Shown here: piece after piece, positions 6,920 to 12,062 of the stretch | Layout: every line of letters begins with the position of its first letter | How positions within the stretch are numbered: the stretch's first letter is position 1 | From: Dehalococcoidia bacterium | GTDB lineage: Bacteria; Chloroflexota; Dehalococcoidia; Dehalococcoidales; W693 | NCBI GenBank assembly: GCA_011170385.1 | Contig: DUFE01000050.1 | Span: forward strand, 1-12,062 | Length of the DNA stretch: 12,062 bases | Direction of reading: 5' to 3' | Translations under genes and position numbers: made by a program | The notes under the pieces: model-generated | What the model was told of the DNA's origin: nothing | Database searches by the model: none | Seen by the model: the letters and a program-made list of their open reading frames with translations, nothing else

Positions 6920-7289
6920 TCACCGTGTAGGTTTTGCCGGAGGTGAAATCACTGCCCAAGGGAACGTTCTCTTCGAAGAAGCCGTAGATCTGGGCGCATA
7001 CCGCATCCCTGGGCCTCTGTGTGGTTACTGTAATGTCTATTATATTATCGCTGCGGTGCGTTTCTATATCGTGAAAGGTGGTGCAACTGTCTCTAAGTCC
7101 GCCCTTGATGTAGATAAATATCTGCTCCGGGTATGACTCGGCGATATTGACCTGGACATCGTGAATCGGCGCCAGCTCGATTATAATCTCCTGCCGTCCG
7201 TCTTTGCAGTTGCATGAGGTGGTGACGGCGATAAAAAGCGTAACCAGAGCTAAAAGAACTGCCGTTGTTTTCAATCTGCTGTCGAACAT
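6882..7289 (-). CDS. Small exported protein, probable lipoprotein, unknown function
   Basis: The 135-aa protein from the ATG at 7289 has a basic start (MFDSRLK), a hydrophobic core (about residues 9-21) and VTTSC ending at C26. That resembles a signal peptide with a lipobox whose -3 position is Thr rather than the usual Leu/Val/Ile, so either lipid anchoring or plain secretion is possible. The mature part is rich in alternating beta-type segments, carries cysteines C69 and C98 that could form a disulfide, and ends with SGKTYTVNVND, suggesting a small beta-sandwich. I do not recognise the family well enough to name it. An upstream in-frame start 14 codons earlier was rejected: the ATG at 7289 begins directly before the signal peptide and lies 7 nt after a perfect TATAAT. 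The gene overlaps the start of the exchanger by 38 nt. Confidence 0.7.
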   Translation of the reverse strand: MFDSRLKTTAVLLALVTLFIAVTTSCNCKDGRQEIIIELAPIHDVQVNIAESYPEQIFIYIKGGLRDSCTTFHDIETHRSDNIIDITVTTQRPRDAVCAQIYGFFEENVPLGSDFTSGKTYTVNVNDATTSFEYP

Positions 7290-7295
7290 ACATAT

Positions 7296-7301
7296 ATTAT
7301 A
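7296..7301 (-). promoter_or_regulatory. -10 box TATAAT immediately before the exported-protein ATG
   Basis: A perfect TATAAT on the minus strand ends at 7296, placing the expected transcript start at or next to the A of the ATG at 7289. No good -35 hexamer lies 16-18 bp upstream (TAACCA is the nearest) and no Shine-Dalgarno is present. The arrangement fits a leaderless mRNA. It would drive the exported-protein/exchanger pair. Confidence 0.45.
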
Positions 7302-7367
7302 ACGCAGATAGCAATGGATGGTTAGCTGCATTCACCGCAGTGTCAAATGATTGCATAGAAAGTAGTA

Positions 7368-7396
7368 TTGCCAAAAAAGGATAATGCTTCTAGAAT
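7368..7396 (+). promoter_or_regulatory. Predicted promoter of the tandem paralogue pair
   Basis: TTGCCA (7368-7373, five of six to consensus) is separated by exactly 17 bp from TAGAAT (7391-7396, five of six). The expected start near 7403 leaves a leader of about 30 nt carrying GGAGGT ahead of the ATG at 7434. It is the best-matching promoter in the window. Confidence 0.65.
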
Positions 7397-7433
7397 AATA
7401 AGGTGTTAACTAAATACGGAGGTAGGTATATAT

Positions 7434-8054
7434 ATGGCGAAAAAGCTAGGTAAGGTGAGAAAACCGTCAGCGAAGATATTCGAGAAGGGACGAAAGCTGT
7501 TGTTTCTGCCCCTTGTTTTTTCTACGGAGGAACCGGAGCCTGAGCTTACAAAGAGGCTGGACGAATACTGGAAACAGGCACGATTACAAATAGAGAAGCT
7601 GGAAGCCGGTCTGGCGAAAGTAAGTAAAATTTACCACGAGCTGGTATCGGACGCAGAGAAAGAAGGCGTAAAAGCCATGGAGGAGATGGATACCGGCAGT
7701 AAAGATATAGTTAAAGGTTACATCCAAAGGGGAGCCGAGTTTTACCCGGTTGAGGAAAGAAGCCTGTTGAGTGAGTTTATAGATTGGAACCGGTGCCTTT
7801 CGATAGGTTTGTTAAGTCGCAGGGCGCTCGAACAGGTGGAACAGGCCTACAACGATGTTCAGTGCAGGAGGCAGGAACGGATCGCAAAGATAGTGAACGA
7901 AACGCTCAAAGGTGATGAGGTCGGTATGCTGGTGATGAGGGAGGGTTGCGATATCCAGTTTCCACCAGACATACAGGTGTTTTTCATCTCCCCGCCGGCA
8001 CTCGATGAAGTAAAGAAGTGGTTTGCGGAAAATAGGTATGCCTACGGGCAGTAA
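7434..8054 (+). CDS. Unknown cytosolic protein, first of two tandem paralogues
   Basis: The 206-aa protein belongs to a family I cannot name. There is no signal peptide or membrane helix. The N-terminal 22 residues are strongly basic (MAKKLGKVRKPSAKIFEKGRKL). They are followed by LFLPLVF and then a charged, helical, possibly coiled-coil stretch (about 35-85). A conserved NRCLSIGLLSR block lies near residues 119-129. The C-terminal third holds the block best shared with the neighbour: RQERIAKIVNETLK, GDEVGMLVM, QFPPDIQVFFISPPALDEVKKW. The start is firm: GGAGGT lies upstream of the ATG, and both paralogues begin MAKKLGKV. It is transcribed from its own promoter with the second copy 33 nt downstream. 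The basic tail suggests binding to nucleic acid or another polyanion, but this is only inference. Confidence 0.85.
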   Translation: MAKKLGKVRKPSAKIFEKGRKLLFLPLVFSTEEPEPELTKRLDEYWKQARLQIEKLEAGLAKVSKIYHELVSDAEKEGVKAMEEMDTGSKDIVKGYIQRGAEFYPVEERSLLSEFIDWNRCLSIGLLSRRALEQVEQAYNDVQCRRQERIAKIVNETLKGDEVGMLVMREGCDIQFPPDIQVFFISPPALDEVKKWFAENRYAYGQ

Positions 8055-8087
8055 TTAATGACAATATTATAAGAGGTCGGTATAAAA

Positions 8088-8723
8088 ATGGCGAAAAAGC
8101 TGGGTAAAGTAAAAAAACCATCGGTGAAGAAGTTCGAGAAGGGACGAAAGCTGTTCTTTTTACCGCTAGTATTTACAATGGAGAAAGCAGACACAGAATT
8201 TAAAGAAATACTGGATAGATACTGGCGGCAATCCAGGGAACAGATAAACAACCTGGAGGAGAAGCTGACTCAGGTAAAAAGGGTATATCACGAATGGGTT
8301 GCCGATAGCGGCGAGCAGGCAGTCAAAGCGATAGATGAATTAACCGCCGGCAGCAAAGATATCGTTAAGGAATGCCTGGAGCGGCATGCTGAAATCCAAC
8401 CGATTGAAGGTAGAGACCTGCTGAATGAACATATAGACTGTAGCCGGTGCCTGTCACTGGGGCTTTTAAGCAGGAAGATCTTTACACAGATTTACCAGTT
8501 TTATAGCGAGGTTCAGAAAAAAAGGCAGGAGAGGGTTGCCGAAATAATAAACGAAACACTCAAAGACGATGAAGTCGGCTTACTGGTGATGGGGGAGGGG
8601 CATCAGGTTCAGTTCCCGCCGGATATACAGGTATTTTACATCGCCCCACCGGCGCTTGATGAAATAAGGCGATACCTGCGGGAGAAAAGCTCCCAGTCAA
8701 AAGAGACTACAGATAAAGGGTAG
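8088..8723 (+). CDS. Unknown cytosolic protein, second of two tandem paralogues
   Basis: The 211-aa protein aligns with the preceding one almost without gaps over about 200 residues at roughly half identity by eye. The basic N-terminus (MAKKLGKVKKPSVKKFEKGRKL), the SRCLSLGLLSR block and the C-terminal stretch QFPPDIQVFYIAPPALDEIRRY are the best kept parts, and the helical middle has diverged. The tail is longer and polar (KSSQSKETTDKG). AGAGGT precedes the ATG. A 23-nt stretch in the N-terminal coding region (around the codons for FEKGRKL) is identical in the two genes, a trace of the duplication or of selection on this motif. Retention of both copies in one operon suggests a hetero-oligomer or divided roles. 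No function can be assigned. The gene ends 20 nt from the convergent PEBP gene with no visible terminator hairpin. Confidence 0.85.
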   Translation: MAKKLGKVKKPSVKKFEKGRKLFFLPLVFTMEKADTEFKEILDRYWRQSREQINNLEEKLTQVKRVYHEWVADSGEQAVKAIDELTAGSKDIVKECLERHAEIQPIEGRDLLNEHIDCSRCLSLGLLSRKIFTQIYQFYSEVQKKRQERVAEIINETLKDDEVGLLVMGEGHQVQFPPDIQVFYIAPPALDEIRRYLREKSSQSKETTDKG

Positions 8724-8743
8724 ACGGTAGCATACTTCGTTTA

Positions 8744-9226
8744 TTATCCCATCGGGAAGCCGGGCGTACGCTGGTATAAGCCCATTATTCTACCACTATC
8801 CAGAATATGCCCTTCCATCGCCTTGAGTAACTGATCCCTGGAAGCACCCGTTTTGAGGTTCGGTTTTATATCCAGTGCGTAAATAGTAAAGTAGTAGCGG
8901 TGACGGCTGCCTGCCGGAGGGTAAGGACCGTAGTAGCCGATGCCTCCAGCGCTGTTTCTCCCCTGGAGAGACCCATCAGGAAGACAGGGCTCGCAGGCGA
9001 CAGCTTCAAGTAATCCGGTGCTATCGGCGGGCATGTTGAACATAACCCAGTGAGTGAATGTACCGCTGGGGGCATCCGGGTCGTCCATAATGAGGGCTAA
9101 GGATACGGTATTATCTGGGATGTTACTCCATTCGAGGCGTGGTGATATATTATCGCCGTCGCCGGTGAACCTTGGAGGTATTGACTTTCCTTTGTCGAAC
9201 TCCGGGCTGGATACAAATATTGACAT
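8744..9226 (-). CDS. PEBP family protein (YbhB/YbcL, Raf kinase inhibitor-like)
   Basis: This is a 160-aa cytosolic protein of the phosphatidylethanolamine-binding protein family. It matches bacterial YbhB/YbcL proteins in length and in both ligand-pocket motifs: LIMDDPDAPSGTFTHWVMFN (45-64), with its DPDAP and THW elements, and GYYGPYPPAGSRHRYYFTIYALD in the second half, with the conserved GP-PP-G-HRY pattern. No signal peptide is present. The biochemical role of bacterial members is poorly defined; an anion or small-molecule binding pocket is conserved. The start is supported by GGAGGT 6 nt before the ATG. It lies 50 nt downstream of the HAD hydrolase gene on the same strand and is probably co-transcribed with it. 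Two TAA stops follow each other. Confidence 0.92.
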   Translation of the reverse strand: MSIFVSSPEFDKGKSIPPRFTGDGDNISPRLEWSNIPDNTVSLALIMDDPDAPSGTFTHWVMFNMPADSTGLLEAVACEPCLPDGSLQGRNSAGGIGYYGPYPPAGSRHRYYFTIYALDIKPNLKTGASRDQLLKAMEGHILDSGRIMGLYQRTPGFPMG

Positions 9227-9276
9227 TTCGCACCTCCGCTATTATTGATTTATTCTGCTGTCAACTTACACTTCCT

Positions 9277-9975
9277 TTATGACAGGTGATCGAATAGCCG
9301 GCGGAGGCTCTGTATCTTGGGTTCGTTTATATCCTCGTTGAAGTGGTTGCCCCGGTCAATTAAGACGCCGCGCATACCCGCTTGACCGGCTCCAATAACA
9401 TCAATCTGGTACTGATCGCCGACATATACCGCTTCATCAGGCTGGACGCCGCCCTGTCTGGCTGCCTCCCTGAATATCTCCGGCTGCGGCTTATTATAAC
9501 CCGACTCGAGCGATGTGACCACCACCTTGAGTAAAGGTAGTAACCCCAGCTTCTTCAGTAGACCGGTTATGTCCTTGTCCACATTTGATATAAGACCAAG
9601 AAGCAAACCCTTATCCTTGAGATCGGTCAGGGTGGGTAGGACATCGTCGAAGAGAACCGGCTCGAACTTTATAAGGCTCATTTTGCCCAGTACAAAGCCG
9701 ATAAGCTCTCTGGTAGGCGCTATGCCTGCTTCCTTGAGCGCTATCGTCTGATATTGTCCCCAGAGAGCTTTTTTTTCATCATCACTTCGCTTTCCGATGG
9801 GCAAGCGGGAATGCTCCCGGTAAACAAATTCATCAGCGGCGTTAATAGGATGGAGTAGCTTATCCGGTGTTATATCAATACCGAATTCGTTAAGCAATTC
9901 AGCCATAATTTTTTCACGTGGCGGCTCATAGCTGATGAGGGTATGGTAGAGGTCGAAAAAGACGGCTTTAATCAT
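9277..9975 (-). CDS. HAD-superfamily hydrolase (haloacid dehalogenase-like fold)
   Basis: This is a 232-aa cytosolic HAD hydrolase with a helical cap inserted after motif I. Motif I is FFDLYHTL, giving the nucleophile D8, but the usual second Asp is Tyr (Y10). Motif II is S130 (LISNVD), motif III is K162 in GYNKPQPEIF, and motif IV is GDQYQID (D187, D192). The set is complete except for the acid/base Asp. Tyr at that place occurs in the L-2-haloacid dehalogenase group and in other DLYGTL-type members, so substrate (phosphate ester or other) is open. An in-frame start 20 codons upstream would lie across the predicted promoter. ATG 9975 follows GGGAG by 6 nt and begins with the canonical first strand (MIKAVFFD). 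It is divergent from lysA. Confidence 0.9.
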   Translation of the reverse strand: MIKAVFFDLYHTLISYEPPREKIMAELLNEFGIDITPDKLLHPINAADEFVYREHSRLPIGKRSDDEKKALWGQYQTIALKEAGIAPTRELIGFVLGKMSLIKFEPVLFDDVLPTLTDLKDKGLLLGLISNVDKDITGLLKKLGLLPLLKVVVTSLESGYNKPQPEIFREAARQGGVQPDEAVYVGDQYQIDVIGAGQAGMRGVLIDRGNHFNEDINEPKIQSLRRLFDHLS

Positions 9976-10006
9976 AGTAAGCTCCCGAACATTAAGATAC
10001 AACGTC

Positions 10007-10035
10007 ATTTTACCCAAAAGCATTTGCTGATGCAA
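10007..10035 (-). promoter_or_regulatory. Predicted promoter of the HAD/PEBP pair
   Basis: On the minus strand TTGCAT (10035-10030) precedes TAAAAT (10012-10007) with a 17-bp spacer. The predicted start near 10000 gives a leader of about 25 nt with GGGAG before the ATG at 9975. The -35/-10 pair closely resembles the tRNA-Arg promoter (TTGCAC, TAAAAT). Confidence 0.5.
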
Positions 10036-10060
10036 AGGGGGGCTGAAAGACGGTGCTAAA

Positions 10061-10090
10061 TTGACTTGGGTATTGGGGTGTTGCTATTAT
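10061..10090 (+). promoter_or_regulatory. Predicted promoter of lysA, implying a leaderless mRNA
   Basis: TTGACT (10061-10066, five of six) is followed after 18 bp by TATTAT (10085-10090, five of six). Transcription would be expected to start about 7-8 nt later, at the ATG of lysA (10098). No Shine-Dalgarno is seen there. The -35 elements of this and the divergent HAD promoter lie 25 bp apart. Confidence 0.55.
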
Positions 10091-10097
10091 TGAAGTG

Positions 10098-11405
10098 ATG
10101 GAATCGAGATTGTCACTATTTCCTTTGAATACGGAGGCAACCCAGAAGGGGCACCTTGTAATCGGTGGCTGTGATACCGTGGAGCTGGCTGCCGAATACG
10201 GCACGCCGCTATATGTATACGATGAATTGACACTGCGCAACTGTTGTCGGGAGTTCAGAAACGAATTCGGTCAACGCTATGCAGACACCACCGTACTATA
10301 TGCCAGCAAAGCTTTTCTCAATAAGGCTATAGCGAACCTGTTAAAAGAGGAGGGTGTGGGGCTGGACGTGGTATCCGCCGGAGAACTGTATATCGCCAAA
10401 TCGGTGGAGTTTCCGATGGATATGGTCTACCTGCACGGTAATAACAAGTCGGTCGAAGAGCTGAAGATGGCTCTCAAGCACCATATCGCGCGGATCGTTG
10501 TCGATAGCTACGATGAGCTGAGGACTCTTGCCGCCATGGCTGAAGAGGGAGGGCATATACCCGATATTTTACTGCGTATAACCCCGGGTGTGGATGCACA
10601 TACCCACAGCCATATAACCACCGGTGTTACCGGCAGTAAGTTCGGCTTTCCCATATTCGATGCCGACGAGGCGGTTGACCGGGCGATGTCTGCACCCAGC
10701 TTAAACCTCATCGGGCTTCACTTCCATATAGGTTCACTGATATCGGATGTACAACCATATAAAGAGGCCATCGATACGGTGCTCGATTTTGCCGCCGGAA
10801 TGAGAGATCAACACGGCTTAGAGCTTGAAGAGCTTGATATAGGAGGAGGTTTCTCGGTGCCGTACACCATGGAGGATAAGGTTCCTGAGGTATCCGTCTA
10901 CGCCGAGGTTATCGTCTCCCGCGTTATAAGAAAGTGCAAGCAGCTGGACCTACCGCTGCCGATGCTGACGATAGAGCCAGGCAGAGCCATAGCCGCCCGC
11001 GCCGGAGTGGCTCTTTATCAGGCGGGAGTTATAAAAAACGTACCGGGTTTAAGGAAGTATGTTTCGTTAGATGGCGGTATGGCGGATAACATCCGTCCCG
11101 CTTTATACGATGCTAAATATGTGGCAACGGTAGCGAACAGGATGCAGGAAGGAGACACAGATAAGGTTACCATCGCCGGCAGATTTTGCGAATCGGGAGA
11201 TATACTGGTCAGGGATATAGAATTACCGCCTGTGATGGCGGGCGACATCATCGCTATCCCGGGCTGCGGCGCCTACTGTCTGCCGTTAGCCAGCAACTAT
11301 AACGCCTCGCTGAAGCCGGCTGTTGTTATGGTTACCGGAGGTAAGGCAAGGCTTATCCGACGCCGAGAGACTCTTAAAGACCTTATCGCTGACGACCTGC
11401 TTTAG
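10098..11405 (+). CDS. lysA: Diaminopimelate decarboxylase
   Basis: This is a PLP enzyme (435 aa) that converts meso-diaminopimelate to L-lysine, the last step of lysine synthesis, in the cytosol. The fold-III decarboxylase pattern is complete. The PLP lysine is K71 in YASKAF (YAVKAN in many relatives), with DVVSAGEL at 90-97, LHFHIGS (207-213), DIGGGFS (247-253), the phosphate-binding EPGR (293-296), and the cross-subunit catalytic Cys in CESGD (C364). The length is usual. ATG 10098 was chosen over the GTG directly before it because it fits the predicted transcript start. No ribosome site is seen, nor a lysine riboswitch or T-box in the 122-nt upstream gap. The clamp-loader gene follows 26 nt downstream and may be co-transcribed. 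Confidence 0.96.
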   Translation: MESRLSLFPLNTEATQKGHLVIGGCDTVELAAEYGTPLYVYDELTLRNCCREFRNEFGQRYADTTVLYASKAFLNKAIANLLKEEGVGLDVVSAGELYIAKSVEFPMDMVYLHGNNKSVEELKMALKHHIARIVVDSYDELRTLAAMAEEGGHIPDILLRITPGVDAHTHSHITTGVTGSKFGFPIFDADEAVDRAMSAPSLNLIGLHFHIGSLISDVQPYKEAIDTVLDFAAGMRDQHGLELEELDIGGGFSVPYTMEDKVPEVSVYAEVIVSRVIRKCKQLDLPLPMLTIEPGRAIAARAGVALYQAGVIKNVPGLRKYVSLDGGMADNIRPALYDAKYVATVANRMQEGDTDKVTIAGRFCESGDILVRDIELPPVMAGDIIAIPGCGAYCLPLASNYNASLKPAVVMVTGGKARLIRRRETLKDLIADDLL

Positions 11406-11407
11406 GC

Positions 11408-11413
11408 TATAAT
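11408..11413 (+). promoter_or_regulatory. Possible -10 box before the clamp-loader gene
   Basis: A perfect TATAAT begins 3 nt after the lysA stop codon. No matching -35 hexamer lies 17 bp upstream (ATCGCT). It could give the clamp-loader gene its own weak promoter, or be chance. The leader that follows carries GAGGA 11 nt before the ATG. Confidence 0.25.
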
Positions 11414-11431
11414 TCGAGGAAGCATGTAAAT

Positions 11432-12062
11432 ATGTGGCGGGTAATCGGGCAGGAAAGGGCCGTTACGATGCTCCAGCAGAGCCTGGAGAAGGGAAACATG
11501 GCGCATGCCTACCTTTTTACAGGGCCTCGATGCGTCGGTAAGACGACGCTGGCGCTGGAGTTGGCTAAAGCGTTGAATTGCGAGGCAGACGAGCCGCCCT
11601 GCGGCGAGTGCGGCTCCTGCCGGAAGATAGACCGAAGGCAGCATGCCGATGTACAGGTTATCGGCTTGAACTCGGATAATGACGCCAACGAAGAAAAACA
11701 GCAGACCGAAATAAGCATAGAACGGATAAGGCGGCTACAGCACTCGGCGAGCCTGCCGCCCTTCGAGGGCAGATGCCGCGTATTTATAATAGACGGCGCA
11801 GAATTCCTGTCCATAGAGGCGGCGAACTGCCTGCTCAAGACACTGGAGGAGCCGGAGGAGAAGGTGGTGTTTGTTATGCTGACTGCTAAAAGGAGCTTTA
11901 TACCGGAAACGGTGATATCCCGCTGTCAGTGGCTTAAGCTGGCTCCGGTATCGGCTTGGGAGATAGAAAAGGAATTGAATGAAAGGTGGGGCGTCGAACC
12001 GCAAAAAGCCAGGTTGCTAGCGAGATTATGTCGTGGCTGCATCGGCTGGGCGATATCGGCGG
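11432..12062 (+). CDS. holB: DNA polymerase III delta-prime subunit (clamp loader AAA+ ATPase), 5' part only
   Basis: The first 210 codons of a clamp-loader subunit run off the window end with the frame still open. It begins MWRVIGQERAVTMLQQSLEKG, typical of delta-prime/tau. A P-loop follows (GPRCVGKTT, residues 31-39), then a zinc-binding knuckle CEADEPPCGECGSC (C-x6-C-x2-C-x2-C, about 50-63). The degenerate Walker B is VFIIDGAE. The segment LLKTLEEPEE comes next, then the sensor motif SRCQ. The SRC motif and degenerate Walker B favour delta-prime over the longer tau/gamma protein, although the missing C-terminus leaves dnaX possible. The ATG at 11432 follows GAGGA by 11 nt; an earlier ATG at 11423 is followed at once by a stop. 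Many delta-prime proteins have lost the P-loop, but this one keeps it. Confidence 0.9.
   Translation, partial: MWRVIGQERAVTMLQQSLEKGNMAHAYLFTGPRCVGKTTLALELAKALNCEADEPPCGECGSCRKIDRRQHADVQVIGLNSDNDANEEKQQTEISIERIRRLQHSASLPPFEGRCRVFIIDGAEFLSIEAANCLLKTLEEPEEKVVFVMLTAKRSFIPETVISRCQWLKLAPVSAWEIEKELNERWGVEPQKARLLARLCRGCIGWAISA

Noticed and set aside
8724..8743. Terminator between the convergent tandem pair and PEBP gene.
   Set aside because: The 20-nt gap has no inverted repeat.
9975..10035. HAD hydrolase with a 20-residue N-terminal extension.
   Set aside because: The extension overlaps the predicted promoter and precedes the family's canonical first beta strand, which starts at ATG 9975.
10130..10711. 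Minus-strand open frames of about 70 codons opposite lysA.
   Set aside because: They are shadows of lysA with no motif of their own.
11402..12004. Minus-strand open frames of 80-109 codons opposite the clamp-loader gene.
   Set aside because: The plus-strand frame has a P-loop, zinc cysteines and SRC motif; the opposite frames have none.
1..12062. CRISPR array, insertion sequence, prophage or toxin-antitoxin pair.
   Set aside because: No regularly spaced repeats, transposase, integrase or small paired toxin-like genes were seen. The tandem pair is a duplicated family, not a toxin-antitoxin layout.

Overview
The window reads as chromosomal DNA from an anaerobic bacterium. A four-subunit pyruvate:ferredoxin-type oxidoreductase (gamma, delta, alpha, beta as separate polypeptides) points to oxygen-sensitive, ferredoxin-based carbon metabolism. 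A bacterial DNA polymerase III clamp-loader gene and bacterial-type promoters and Shine-Dalgarno sites exclude an archaeon. The gene style, with small cytosolic proteins of unknown family, a bacterial Kef-type antiporter and leaderless-looking genes, suggests a member of the Chloroflexota (Dehalococcoidia-like). That placement is an inference from general resemblance and has not been tested by comparison. I see no insertion sequence, phage gene, CRISPR array or other mobile element.

Layout. Positions 28-3014 (minus strand) hold the oxidoreductase operon in the order gamma-delta-alpha-beta, with tightly coupled TAATG junctions. A tRNA-Arg(CCG) (3039-3111) lies just in front of it on the same strand. 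The gamma gene has no ATG, GTG or TTG that could start it; an ATA placed 8 nt after a perfect AGGAGG fits best. Positions 3171-7289 (minus) hold a cation-transport cluster. In transcription order it is a small secreted or lipid-anchored protein, a CaCA-family Na+/Ca2+-type exchanger overlapping it, a two-helix channel-like membrane protein with a cytosolic RCK/TrkA-N domain but no recognisable K+ filter, and a CPA2 Na+/H+ antiporter. Positions 7434-8723 (plus) hold two tandem paralogues of a cytosolic family I do not recognise, behind a good promoter. Positions 8744-9975 (minus) hold a HAD-superfamily hydrolase followed by a PEBP/YbhB-like protein. Positions 10098-12062 (plus) hold diaminopimelate decarboxylase (lysA) and the 5' part of a DNA polymerase III delta-prime gene (holB-like) that runs off the end.

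How it works together. The oxidoreductase links pyruvate (or a related 2-oxoacid) and acetyl-CoA to the ferredoxin pool. The transport cluster looks like a house-keeping set for Na+, H+, Ca2+ and possibly K+ balance. Its antiporter carries no regulatory domain of its own, while its neighbour carries an RCK domain on a membrane anchor. lysA makes lysine and shares a divergent promoter region with the HAD gene.

The observations most worth a second look are the ATA-initiated gamma subunit, the tRNA used as the 5' leader of the oxidoreductase operon, the filterless RCK channel-like protein, the tandem unknown pair, and -10 boxes sitting so close to start codons that lysA and the small exported protein are probably leaderless. 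Most of the window is otherwise ordinary core genome. I found no clear evidence of a wholly new multi-gene system.
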